A stretch of DNA of 64,000 nt from JACCTI01 sp038237435 (lineage in GTDB: Bacteria; Verrucomicrobiota; Verrucomicrobiia; Chthoniobacterales; UBA10450): contig JBBRYT010000002.1 of assembly GCA_038237435.1 (NCBI GenBank), forward strand, positions 248,001 to 312,000. The letters run 5' to 3'. A program made the translations under genes and the position numbers. Positions 9,277-18,338 of the stretch are shown piece after piece. The notes below the pieces were generated by a model, which did not search any database, was not told the origin of the DNA, and saw nothing but the letters and a program-made list of their open reading frames with translations. Position 1 is the first letter of the stretch; every line of letters starts with the position of its first letter.

Positions 9277-12200
9277 TTACGGTTCGAGCGAAGCGCGGTA
9301 GAAACGTTTCGTCAGACTCGCAGCGCCGTAATCAGTAATGCCTGTCGTCGTCCCGGTGGCGAAGACTTGGTCGGCGAGCAACGTCCAGCTAGCACTGGGC
9401 AGATCGTTTTTGAATTCGATTCGATAAGCTTTGCCCGCGACGGAACCAAAGCTCACCACCACATCACTTGTGCCTCGGGTGACCGCGCTAATCGCAAATC
9501 GACTTCCCCCGCTTTGTGGATTAGTGCCGGCTCGGAACTCCGCACCATTCGTTAGGCCGTCACCGTCTTTGTCGAGCGCGGCGTCGTCGACGTTCGGGTC
9601 CAATCCATTCGCGATTTCGTAGACGTCGGGAATGCCATCGCCGTCGGTATCATTGGCGCCGACGACAGTCGTATTGGAGAAGGCGGAGGTGTTACCCGAC
9701 GGACTGGTGACAGTGGCGGCGACTACGTGATTTTTTGGAACAATTGCGGGTAGGTTGGCGTTGAACCCTCCGCTCGCGGTCACGTTTAAGGAGCCGATGA
9801 AATTTTTTCCTTCCCCAAATCCTGACGGATCGGCCGCGGGACTGGAGAAAAATTCGATTCGGTAAGTCCCGGCTGCGCCAATGGTGAAAGTGCCCAGGAT
9901 ATGAGTGGCGGTATCGAGCGTGGCACTGTTCAAGACTGGCGCGGGCTGAGAGCTATTGGCGGAATTGGAAAGAACAATGCCCGCCCCTCCGTTGTCCGAA
10001 ATGGAATTGCCGGAAATGGAATTCGCCACCGTGCTCGCGCCGTCGAGAAAAATTCCATCAAGGGCGTTGCCGGCGATGAGGTTGCTCTCGCCCAAAGCAG
10101 TGCCGCCAATCTGATTGCCCATCGCACCAGCGGAAAGCGCGATTCCTTGATAGCCATTCGCAATCGTCCCGCTCCCAGCGGCATTTTGTCCGATGGTGTT
10201 GCCGCGGACGATGTTGGAATTTGTATTCGTGTTCCCGATCACAATCCCGTAGCTTCCGTTACCGGAGATCAGGTTGCGCCCACCAGCAGCGCCACCGATC
10301 ACATTACTCTGCGCTCCCAGGAGAACGTTGATCCCGGCATACCCGTTGGCCAGGGCGGCGGTGCCGGTGGCATTGGTCCCGATAAAATTGCCGCGGATCA
10401 GATTACCTACAGTCCCAGGATGAGCCATGTAGACACCGTAAGTCACGTTACCTGAAATGAGATTTCCCGTGCCCGGCTGGGGATCGCCGAGATGATTCGC
10501 ACTCGCCGCGGAAGTGAGGTAAACGCCGGCAAAACCATTCGCCACGCTGGCGGTGCCGCTCGCGTCTGTGCCGATGAAATTACCGTAAGCAAAATTCCCG
10601 CTCGTGCCGGAGTCACCGAAGGCGAGACCGACGGTTCCATTGCCCGAAAGAATGTTGCGGGCCGCGGCGGTCGTTCCCCCGACGGTGTTGCCGGTGGCAC
10701 CGCCGTAAATCGTGACGCCACCAAAGCCGTTCCCGATCGCGGTGCTGCCAGTGGCGGCGAGGCCCACTCGATTTCCCTGCACCATGTTGCCCGATGTCCC
10801 CGGATCGGCGATCCGCATTCCTTCGGCGGAATTACCGGAAATCACATTGTCGGCGACGAGATTGTTCTTGGCTCCATTTAAGATGTAGAGGCCGGCGAAG
10901 GAATTCGGCAGGGCGGCAGTGCCATTGGCGGCGAGTCCGATGTAATTCCCGCGCACGGTGTTTCCGTCGACCCCGAGGCCAGTGATCCAGACGCCCGCGC
11001 TCGTATTTCCGGAAATAACATTGCGCGCCCCGGGCGAAGAGCCGCCGATAGTATTGCCCTTGGAGTTGTCGGTCACAATCAAACCGCCCGATCCATTTGG
11101 CACTGCGGCCAGCCCATTCGCGCTCGTCCCAATGTAGTTGCCGGCAATGATATTCCCGTTGCTCGTCGCGCTCGAGATCCAGATGCCGTACTGGCCATTT
11201 CCGGAGAGAACATTTCGATCCGCTGCGGTCGTGCCTCCGATGGTGTTCGAGTTGGAGCCGCTAAAAATGTAGACGCCCTGCTTCACGTTCGGCGCCGAGC
11301 CGGTGCCCGCGTTATTCAATCCAAACCAGTTCGCGCGAATGTTGTTGTGGTGCGCATCGGAATACAAAAGCGCCAGGCCAACCCATGGGAAGCGCTGGAA
11401 GGAAAGGCCTTTCAAGGTGCAGTTCGCCGCATAGACAAGGAGGCCGGGCACATCGCCGAGGACAGGGAGGATCTGCGTCCCATCAAGGACAATCAGCGGG
11501 TTTCCGGCATAGCCTGGTTGTGTGGTCGCGTCGATGACCGCGCCATCGATCACGAGTGGCGCGAGATAACCGGTCGGCTTGATGGTAAAGACGCCGCTCG
11601 CATAATTCGGATCGCTCGTCGGAATATTAAACGTGACCGTGGCGGCAGGGTTATCGCTGACATAGTGCATCGCCGCGCGAAGACTTCCGATGCCGGTCTC
11701 GCTGGTGTTCGTGACTACCGGCGAAAGCGTCGGGCCCGCGCCATAAAGGAACCGCATCACTGCGCGATCACCTTTGCTCAAGACGAAGCCGCCCATGCGT
11801 GGCTGAAATTTCTCGAAGCCCGGCTTTGCCTGGAGGGTATCGAGGGTCGCGGGATTCGTGGAAAACAGGTTCCGGGCAAAGTGCATGACCGACTCGAAGT
11901 CGTAGGCGCCATGCGTGGTGCCATTGGGATCGATGTCGAAATAGAACTGGTTTCCGGCAGTGATGTTACCGCTGAGAACGTTAACGAAGCCATCGCGGTC
12001 GGTCCGCTGATGCTCGTGCAGCAATCCGAAAGAGTGGCCCATCTCGTGGCAGATTTGGCCGCGAGACAACAAGTTGATTTCGACCACCTGCGGATTACTC
12101 CCCGAAACGAGATTCGGTCCGTTGGGATCGTATTTGAAAAGGATGTACTGGGTCTCACTCGTGCGCGGAATGAAGTGAACATTCGCGACCAGTTCGTATT

Positions 12201-12417
12201 CGCGCAGACCGTTGAGATAGGTCTCCTGCTGCGCCGCGCTCAACGCCGCATCGAACTGGTAGGGCACCACGCCACCAGGCCACGGGACATTTCCGGGCGA
12301 GACGGTGTTGCTGTAAAACCCGGCCTGCGCAGACCAGGATGCGAAAAAGTAAATGCTCGAGAAAACGATGGAGGCGATCCGCGTTTTCGGGAGAGCGTCG
12401 AGTAACAGGATACGCAT
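9277..12417 (-). CDS. Secreted astacin-like (M12A) metalloprotease with parallel beta-helix and calcium-loop C-terminus
   Basis: 1046 residues from ATG 12415-12417, preceded by GGAGCAAGA as ribosome binding site; a signal peptide ends near WSAQA. The zinc motif CHEMGHSFGLLHEHQRTDRD (about residues 123-142) is the full astacin HExxHxxGxxHxxxRxDRD signature, and ESVMHFA fits the Met-turn region. A GSLRAAMHYV segment of the CSLREA type leads into about eight degenerate repeats of roughly 64 residues (NxISGN..GV.I...GN.IGT...G..A..N...G..I...N.IGG). These form a right-handed beta-helix at about residues 340-830. Near the C-terminus, DTDGDGIPD and DKDGDGLTNGAEF are calcium-binding loops, followed by a small YRIEFKNDL domain. 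Probably extracellular, acting on protein or peptide substrates. Only a variant copy (9549) of the abundant motif is present. Confidence 0.92.
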   Translation of the reverse strand: MRILLLDALPKTRIASIVFSSIYFFASWSAQAGFYSNTVSPGNVPWPGGVVPYQFDAALSAAQQETYLNGLREYELVANVHFIPRTSETQYILFKYDPNGPNLVSGSNPQVVEINLLSRGQICHEMGHSFGLLHEHQRTDRDGFVNVLSGNITAGNQFYFDIDPNGTTHGAYDFESVMHFARNLFSTNPATLDTLQAKPGFEKFQPRMGGFVLSKGDRAVMRFLYGAGPTLSPVVTNTSETGIGSLRAAMHYVSDNPAATVTFNIPTSDPNYASGVFTIKPTGYLAPLVIDGAVIDATTQPGYAGNPLIVLDGTQILPVLGDVPGLLVYAANCTLKGLSFQRFPWVGLALLYSDAHHNNIRANWFGLNNAGTGSAPNVKQGVYIFSGSNSNTIGGTTAADRNVLSGNGQYGIWISSATSNGNIIAGNYIGTSANGLAAVPNGSGGLIVTDNSKGNTIGGSSPGARNVISGNTSAGVWITGLGVDGNTVRGNYIGLAANGTAALPNSFAGLYILNGAKNNLVADNVISGNSAEGMRIADPGTSGNMVQGNRVGLAATGSTAIGNGFGGVTIYGGATGNTVGGTTAAARNILSGNGTVGLAFGDSGTSGNFAYGNFIGTDASGTASVANGFAGVYLTSAASANHLGDPQPGTGNLISGNVTYGVYMAHPGTVGNLIRGNFIGTNATGTAALANGYAGINVLLGAQSNVIGGAAGGRNLISGNGSYGIVIGNTNTNSNIVRGNTIGQNAAGSGTIANGYQGIALSAGAMGNQIGGTALGESNLIAGNALDGIFLDGASTVANSISGNSISDNGGAGIVLSNSANSSQPAPVLNSATLDTATHILGTFTIGAAGTYRIEFFSSPAADPSGFGEGKNFIGSLNVTASGGFNANLPAIVPKNHVVAATVTSPSGNTSAFSNTTVVGANDTDGDGIPDVYEIANGLDPNVDDAALDKDGDGLTNGAEFRAGTNPQSGGSRFAISAVTRGTSDVVVSFGSVAGKAYRIEFKNDLPSASWTLLADQVFATGTTTGITDYGAASLTKRFYRASLEP

Positions 12418-12536
12418 TCTTGCTCCGGGGCGAGTGCACCCAATTTTGCGCAGGTAATTCAAGGAAGTGCAAATTTGATTTTGCGCGATTCACGGTTCGG
12501 CGGAGCGTGGAGGGTCCTATCTCGGACAACTATTTT

Positions 12537-14627
12537 ATGCGTTTAAGATTCATCGTCCTTCTTCTCGCACTGGCCAGCCCGGTGTTTGCGCAAACCAACG
12601 CCAAACGACCCTTCACCTTCGAAGACATGATGAAATTGAAGCGCGTCGGCGGATTCGCGCCCTCGCCCGATGGGAAATGGATTGTTTTCGACGCTGTGGA
12701 TGTCGATCTGGCAGCCAACACGAAAAAGTCGCATCTCTGGATCGTGTCGGGGAACGGCGGCGACGCGCGCCGTTTGAATCTGACCGAGAACGAAGAGGAA
12801 CGGCCACGCTTTTCCCCCGACGGAACGAAGCTCGTCTGGACCTCAAAGGCGACCGATCCCACGCAAATTTGGATGTGTAATTTTACGCCGGAAAGCGGCG
12901 GACTCGATGGAGAACCGCATCAGGTCACAAATATTTCCACTGGCGCGGACGGGGGCATTTGGTCGCCGGACGGAAAGAACATCGTTTTTCTTTCGTCAGT
13001 TTATCCGGATTGCAAAGACGACGCCTGCAGCAAGCAGCGCGACGAAGAGATCGGGAAGAGCAAAGTGAAAGCGAAGATCTTCACCAAGCTGCTTTTCCGG
13101 CATTGGACTGCTTTCACCGATTTCAAACGCAGCCATCTCTTTGTGGTGAGCGTGGAAGGCGGCGACGCGCGCGATCTCACGCCGGGCGATCACGACGTGC
13201 CGCCCTTCAATCTCGGCGGGCAGGACATGTATGCGATTTCGCCGGACGGACAGGAAGTCGCTTACACCGGCAACGTCGATGAAGTCGGCGCGACGAGCAC
13301 GAACAACGAAATCTTTCTCATTCCAATCAATGGTCCCGCGGTTGCGGGAAAGAAAATTTCCACCAGCCCGGGTAATGACAACACGCCGGTTTATTCGCCG
13401 GACGGAAATCATATCGCGTGGCGTTCGATGGCGCGCGGAGGGTTCGAAGCCGACAAGCAATCGCTGATCATCTATCGGCGGAAATCCGGACAAATGCGGA
13501 ACGCGACCGCGAACTGGGATCGATCCGCCGGCTGTCTGACATGGTCGCCTGATTCGAAGACGATTTTCCTAACGGCCGAAGATCACGGCGAATCGCCCAT
13601 CTACTCGTTAGGCTTGGATGAGAAACAACCGACTGAAGTGGTGCGATTGCACGCAGACGATCTGGCGTTCAGTAACGACGGAAAGACACTCTTCTTCAGT
13701 AGAGTGTCGATCGCTGCACCAAGCGAAATCGCCAGGATCGAGATCGCGGATTTCGAAAATGCCTCCGGTCATGGTCAGGACAAAGTCACCGCAACAGCGG
13801 TCACTCACGTTAACGACACAATGCTCGCGCAAATCGAAATGCCGGCGCTGGAACCGTTCACCTTCAAAGGCGGAGGCGGTGATGACGTGCAGGGATTTTT
13901 GCTAAAGCCGCCGGGCTTTGATGCGTCGAAGAAATATCCGCTGAAGTTTTTGATTCACGGCGGACCGCAAGGCGCGTGGGGAAATTCCTGGAGCTATCGC
14001 TGGAACGCGGAGCTTTTCGCCGCGACCGGCAGCTACGTCGTAGTCATGATTAACTTTCACGGCTCGACTGGTTACGGCCAGAAATTTACCGACGCGATCA
14101 GCGGCGATTGGGGCGGCAAGCCCTACGAGGATTTGATGAAGGGACTCGATTACATGGAGAAGACTTATCCCTTCATCGACAAGACGCGCGAGGCCGCGAT
14201 GGGCGCGAGTTACGGCGGCTACATGGCCAACTGGTTGTTAGGCCACACCGAGCGCTTCAAGTGCATTGTCTCGCACGACGGCGTCTTCAATACCGAGTCG
14301 GCCTACGGCGAGACAGAAGAGCTCTGGTTTAACGAATGGGAATTCAAAGGCCCACCCTGGAAAGAGCGCGAGCTTTACCGGAAATTTTCGCCGCACCTTT
14401 TTGCGGAGAAATTTAAAACGCCCACGCTGGTCGTGCACGGCCAGCTCGATTACCGACTGGATGTCGCGGAAGGACTACAACTGTTCACCACGCTGCAACG
14501 ACTGAAAGTGCCCTCAAAGTTTCTCTATTTTCCCGATGAAGGTCACTGGGTCCTGAAGCCGCAGAATTCCGGGCTCTGGTATCAGACGGTCAATGAATGG
14601 GTCGACCAGTGGTGTGGAGCGAAGTAA
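12537..14627 (+). CDS. S9 family prolyl oligopeptidase-like serine peptidase
   Basis: 696 residues. The start is ATG 12537 (MRLRFIVLLLALASPVFAQ), a clear signal peptide; an upstream in-frame extension lacks one and overlaps the divergent gene. The N-terminal half is a beta-propeller with PD40-type repeats (FAPSPDGKWIVF, FSPDGTKLVW, YAISPDGQEVAY, YSPDGNHIAW). The C-terminal alpha/beta-hydrolase domain has GASYGGY with Ser561, DYRLD with Asp638 and EGHWV with His670 as the catalytic triad. Relatives are acylaminoacyl- and dipeptidyl-peptidases, so it probably degrades exported or imported peptides. It is divergent from the metalloprotease, with 119 bp between start codons. Confidence 0.93.
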   Translation: MRLRFIVLLLALASPVFAQTNAKRPFTFEDMMKLKRVGGFAPSPDGKWIVFDAVDVDLAANTKKSHLWIVSGNGGDARRLNLTENEEERPRFSPDGTKLVWTSKATDPTQIWMCNFTPESGGLDGEPHQVTNISTGADGGIWSPDGKNIVFLSSVYPDCKDDACSKQRDEEIGKSKVKAKIFTKLLFRHWTAFTDFKRSHLFVVSVEGGDARDLTPGDHDVPPFNLGGQDMYAISPDGQEVAYTGNVDEVGATSTNNEIFLIPINGPAVAGKKISTSPGNDNTPVYSPDGNHIAWRSMARGGFEADKQSLIIYRRKSGQMRNATANWDRSAGCLTWSPDSKTIFLTAEDHGESPIYSLGLDEKQPTEVVRLHADDLAFSNDGKTLFFSRVSIAAPSEIARIEIADFENASGHGQDKVTATAVTHVNDTMLAQIEMPALEPFTFKGGGGDDVQGFLLKPPGFDASKKYPLKFLIHGGPQGAWGNSWSYRWNAELFAATGSYVVVMINFHGSTGYGQKFTDAISGDWGGKPYEDLMKGLDYMEKTYPFIDKTREAAMGASYGGYMANWLLGHTERFKCIVSHDGVFNTESAYGETEELWFNEWEFKGPPWKERELYRKFSPHLFAEKFKTPTLVVHGQLDYRLDVAEGLQLFTTLQRLKVPSKFLYFPDEGHWVLKPQNSGLWYQTVNEWVDQWCGAK

Positions 14628-14751
14628 TCGCCTAACGAGTGCCTAACGAATAGTTACGGTCTCTCCAGCAGCACGATAACAATCCCGAGGAGAATTCTCA
14701 TGCGGCGGAGCGTGGCGGCCCGCGCCTAACGAGACCAGAAAAAATCGGAAG
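14628..14751. other. Intergenic region with three GCCTAACGAGT motif copies
   Basis: The 124 bp between the S9 peptidase and the sulfatase-like gene hold exact core copies at 14631-14639 and 14725-14733 and a variant CCTAACGAA at 14642-14650. The first two are direct repeats 11 bp apart, just after the peptidase stop. No other feature seen. Confidence 0.8.
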
Positions 14752-16698
14752 TTGCGCCGCGAACGGCGCGAGCTAGTAGCCTTGCTCGTGATCGAAGGAT
14801 TATACCTGGAGTCCGAAAACGCGCGCAAAAAGACCGGTGTTTCTCTGCTCGGCGCCGGCGCATGGCTGGCGTTTCTCCTCATCGCGGCGAAAGCAGCGAC
14901 TTGGGATAAACCATGGATCGGACATTTCTTCGAGCGTTCGCTCGGGCTGCTGATGTCTTCGTGGACCGATGTGCTCTTCGCGCTCGTTTGTGGCGCGATC
15001 GGCGCGAGCACTGTTTTCTTTTTGCGAACTTTGCCGCGCCCCGCCGCGATCGCGCGCGGAATCTTCCTCGGGTTTTTCGCGCTCTGCGCCCTCTACGGCG
15101 TCGGCGCGATAGGATTATTCCACTACTTCAACCGGCCGATCACCTTCGAGCTTTTCGCCATGATAGGAAACGCATCGGCGGTGCGTTCGTCCATCTTCGA
15201 TCGCCTTGGAATTGGAATGGCTCTGGCGCTTCTGTTCGTGCCGATAGTCTATCTCATCATCGCGATCCGAAGTCAGCGCTGGCCGCGACTAACGCGCGGA
15301 CTTCTCGTCTTTGCGATCGTTTGGTGGCTAGCCGGCTACGTTTTGCAAAAAAATTCATGGAAGGAACAACAGCTAACACATCTTTGGTTGAGTCCGCATT
15401 TCGAATTACTGCGGACGACGGCGTTGCGCTTGAAAGGCGGGCAGCGTCCCTCGTTTCCGAAAGATTTTCCGCCGGTTTATGCCGATGAGTTTCGCACCTT
15501 CGAGGCCCGCGGCCTAACGAGTAGTTCGTTTTTTGAACTGCCGGCCGGAATCGCGCGGCCGAAGAACGTCATCATCATTGTGCTCGAATCAGTCGGGACG
15601 AAATACCTGCAAGAGGCCATGCCGCGCTTCAAGGCCGAAGCGCAGAACGCGCTCCTTTTCGACAACATCTACGCGCACGCCAGCTTCACCTACTGCTCGT
15701 TTCGCACGCTGAACTTTTCTATTTATCCGGGACTGCCCTGGCATTACGCCGCCCTCGGTGATGCCCGCGCCCTGCCGGGCACGCTCGCCGCGAAAATGCG
15801 CGCGCGGGGCGCTCGCACCGCCTACATCAACAACGGCAATCTTTATTGGGAAGACGAACATTGGCTGCTGGAAAAGACTGCGGCCTTCGATTCGTTAGAC
15901 GATTACTCGACTGTTGGTTGTCCGCCGCTCAGTTCCTGGGGAACGGAAGATCGCTGCGTTTTCGATCGTCTTCTCCGCTGGATCGACGAAAAGCCTAACG
16001 AGTCGTTCTTTGCCATCTGCTGGACGGATCAAACGCACGATCCCTATCCGTTGAGTCCGGGCGTGACACCGCTCGATTTCTTTGCCGGCAAACCGGCGCC
16101 GCCTTTGGCGAAAGATTTATCCGCTTATCTCAACGTCGTGCATGAAACCGATCGTCATCTCGGCGAAATGTTTGACGCTTTGCGGGCACGCGGCCTGGCC
16201 GATGACACGCTCGTCGTTATCACGGGCGATCATGGCGAAGCCTTTGCCGATCCGCACGAGCAACGCGGGCATGCCTGGTCCGTCTTCGAGGAAGAGACGC
16301 ATGTGCCCCTGATGTTTTGGAATCCGCAACTTTTTCCGGACGGTAGTCGCGCTCCGATCATTGGCGGACATGTCGATGTGAACCCGACGATCGTGGACTT
16401 GTTAGGCATCGAGCCCGATGCGCAATGGCAGGGGCATAGTTTGTTTGATCCGGCGAAACCGAATCGCGCTTTCTTCATGGCGATCGCGGGCGGAGATATT
16501 TTCGGCGTGCGCGAGGGCGATTGGAAATACATCTACGACGTGACCAGCGCGCGCGAGTCGCTCTTCAATCTGGCCAGCGATCCGACCGAGCAACACGACG
16601 TGCTGGCGAACGAAACGGAGCGCGCAAAAAATTTGCGGCAACGCGTCGCAGCCTGGGTGACCTTTGAGGATGCCTTTCTGTGGGGGAAAGAAAACTAG
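14752..16698 (+). CDS. LtaS-like membrane sulfatase / phosphoglycerol transferase superfamily protein
   Basis: Up to 648 residues: about five N-terminal TM segments (roughly residues 30-200), then an extracytoplasmic alkaline-phosphatase-fold domain. Visible metal-site motifs are IIIVLESVGTKYL, WTDQTHDPYP and VITGDHGEAF, followed by EETHVPLMFWNP. The usual nucleophile segment reads TYCSFRTLNFS, which fits neither the C/SxPxR sulfatase signature nor the LtaS threonine motif well, so the chemistry is open. The start is uncertain: TTG 14752 is the furthest upstream, and GTG near 14788 is an alternative. It probably modifies envelope lipids or glycans with phosphoglycerol, phosphoethanolamine or related groups. 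Confidence 0.82.
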   Translation: MRRERRELVALLVIEGLYLESENARKKTGVSLLGAGAWLAFLLIAAKAATWDKPWIGHFFERSLGLLMSSWTDVLFALVCGAIGASTVFFLRTLPRPAAIARGIFLGFFALCALYGVGAIGLFHYFNRPITFELFAMIGNASAVRSSIFDRLGIGMALALLFVPIVYLIIAIRSQRWPRLTRGLLVFAIVWWLAGYVLQKNSWKEQQLTHLWLSPHFELLRTTALRLKGGQRPSFPKDFPPVYADEFRTFEARGLTSSSFFELPAGIARPKNVIIIVLESVGTKYLQEAMPRFKAEAQNALLFDNIYAHASFTYCSFRTLNFSIYPGLPWHYAALGDARALPGTLAAKMRARGARTAYINNGNLYWEDEHWLLEKTAAFDSLDDYSTVGCPPLSSWGTEDRCVFDRLLRWIDEKPNESFFAICWTDQTHDPYPLSPGVTPLDFFAGKPAPPLAKDLSAYLNVVHETDRHLGEMFDALRARGLADDTLVVITGDHGEAFADPHEQRGHAWSVFEEETHVPLMFWNPQLFPDGSRAPIIGGHVDVNPTIVDLLGIEPDAQWQGHSLFDPAKPNRAFFMAIAGGDIFGVREGDWKYIYDVTSARESLFNLASDPTEQHDVLANETERAKNLRQRVAAWVTFEDAFLWGKEN

Positions 16699-16713
16699 CG
16701 GGCCTTCGCATTT

Positions 16714-16838
16714 GTCATCCTGAGGCTGGCGTAGTCACGCCGAAAGATCTCGTGCTTGGCCTGTCGACCAACGCATATCGAAGCGCGTTGACCGATAGCA
16801 ATTGTGAGATCCTTAGCTTGTGCGCGGCTCAGGATGAC
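16714..16838. repeat. Dispersed inverted-repeat element, family 1 copy B
   Basis: Bounded by GTCATCCTGAG (16714-16724) and CTCAGGATGAC (16828-16838), with GAAAGATCTC and GAGATCCTTA internal arms. It fills the gap between the sulfatase-like gene and the NtrC-type regulator, so it could affect transcription into the regulator. Confidence 0.85.
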
Positions 16839-16870
16839 AAACTCTGCGTTCGAGAGAACGTTCGTTCCGG

Positions 16871-18310
16871 ATGACGAAGGGCACCATTCTAATCGTCGAT
16901 GACGAAAAGCATACCCGCGATGGTATGCGCCGTTTGCTGGAGGATGAGTATGAGGTTTACATCGCGGCCGAGATCGCGGGGGCGATGGATGTGCTCGAGC
17001 GCGAAGAGGTGGATGTGCTCATTACTGATCTGCGGCTGAGCGGCGAAGACGGGATGACTTTGATTGAGCGCGCCTTGAAAATGTCGCGGCCGCCGATCTG
17101 CATCATGATGACGGCTTACGGCTCGGTCGATACGGCGGTCGAAGCGATGAAGCGCGGCGCCTACGATTTCGTGACCAAGCCGCTCAATCTGGACAAGGTC
17201 GAGATGTTGATCACGCGCGCCTTGTCTTCGCGCCGGCTGGAGCAGGAAAATCGCACGCTGCGTCAACAGGTCGATGAGCGTTATGGGCTGGAAAATATCA
17301 TCGGCGAATCGCCGTCGTTACACGAAGTGCTCGACACAATTCGTCAGGTCGCCCCATCGAACGCGAATGTGTTGCTTGACGGCGAGAGTGGGACCGGCAA
17401 AGAACTCGCCGCCCACGCCATTCATAATCTGAGCCGACGCAGCAAAGCTAAATTCGTCACCGTTCATTGCGCGGCCCTTTCGCCGACCTTGCTGGAAAGC
17501 GAACTCTTCGGCCATGAACGCGGCGCTTTCACCGGTGCGCATGAGCGTCGCCTTGGGCGTTTCGAGCAAGCGAGCGGCGGCACAATTTTTCTCGATGAAA
17601 TTGGCGAGATCGATCCGAGCACGCAGGTAAAATTGTTACGTGTGATCAGTGAGGAACGCGCCTTTGAGCGCGTCGGCGGCAATCAATTGCTGAAAGCCGA
17701 TGTGCGGTTGATCGCGGCCACGAACAAGAATTTGGACTCGTTAGTTCGCGAAGGGAAATTTCGCGACGACCTCTACTTCCGGCTGAACGTCGTGCATATC
17801 ACGATGCCGCCATTGCGTGAGCGGAAAGAAGATATCCCGCTGCTCGTGCGAACTTTCCTGAAACATTTTTGCAAAGTGAACGAGAAACCGCTCCTCGAAC
17901 TAACTTCCGACGCAACGAATCTGCTGCTGAATTACGAGTGGCCGGGAAACGTGCGCGAGCTGCGCACCGCCATCGAACACGGCGTGGTCATGGCCAACGG
18001 TCCGAAAATTACCGTGCGCGAATTGCCATCCGCGGTTCGGCAAAATGCGCCGCGAAATTTGCCCGGCGGCATCACGCCTGCAAAGGCGTGGGGCGAAAAA
18101 TCGAGCCCGCTCGATCTGCACGACACGGAACGGCGCTTAATCATGCAAGCGCTGGCGAGCACGAGCGGCAACGTGACCGCCGCCGCGAAACGGCTCGGGA
18201 TTAGCCGACGCACTCTTCATCGCAAGATCAACGAGATGGAGGCGGAGAAAGCGAAGGAACTGGACAGCCCTGCAGTTGAACGAGAAACTCCTCGGCTCGC
18301 TCCCGAGTAA
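16871..18310 (+). CDS. Sigma-54-dependent response regulator, NtrC family
   Basis: 479 residues in three domains. A receiver domain at 1-120 has phosphoacceptor Asp53 in LITDLRL, Asp10 and Asp11, and Lys103 in VTKP. An AAA+ domain at about 145-380 has Walker A GESGTGKE (171-178), the sigma-54-contacting GAFTGA loop (218-223, intact), GGTIFLDEIGE and FRDDLYFRLNV. A Fis-type HTH lies at the C-terminus (NVTAAAKRLGISRRTLHRKI). It activates sigma-54 RNA polymerase from upstream sites. No sensor kinase gene is adjacent. A perfect sigma-54 promoter exists elsewhere in the window (49761-49777), though a link between them is only conjecture. Confidence 0.96.
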   Translation: MTKGTILIVDDEKHTRDGMRRLLEDEYEVYIAAEIAGAMDVLEREEVDVLITDLRLSGEDGMTLIERALKMSRPPICIMMTAYGSVDTAVEAMKRGAYDFVTKPLNLDKVEMLITRALSSRRLEQENRTLRQQVDERYGLENIIGESPSLHEVLDTIRQVAPSNANVLLDGESGTGKELAAHAIHNLSRRSKAKFVTVHCAALSPTLLESELFGHERGAFTGAHERRLGRFEQASGGTIFLDEIGEIDPSTQVKLLRVISEERAFERVGGNQLLKADVRLIAATNKNLDSLVREGKFRDDLYFRLNVVHITMPPLRERKEDIPLLVRTFLKHFCKVNEKPLLELTSDATNLLLNYEWPGNVRELRTAIEHGVVMANGPKITVRELPSAVRQNAPRNLPGGITPAKAWGEKSSPLDLHDTERRLIMQALASTSGNVTAAAKRLGISRRTLHRKINEMEAEKAKELDSPAVERETPRLAPE

Positions 18311-18338
18311 CCCTTCTTTCACCAGCTAATTTTTCTTC

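Noticed and set aside
9900..11330. Periodic DNA resembling a CRISPR or tandem satellite
   Set aside because: Period is about 190 bp and tracks the beta-helix protein repeats; sequence is degenerate, and there are no identical short repeats with unique spacers.
11347..12405. Long plus-strand open frame opposite the metalloprotease
   Set aside because: Antisense shadow of a gene with unmistakable astacin and beta-helix motifs; its own protein is Arg-rich with no family pattern or start signal.
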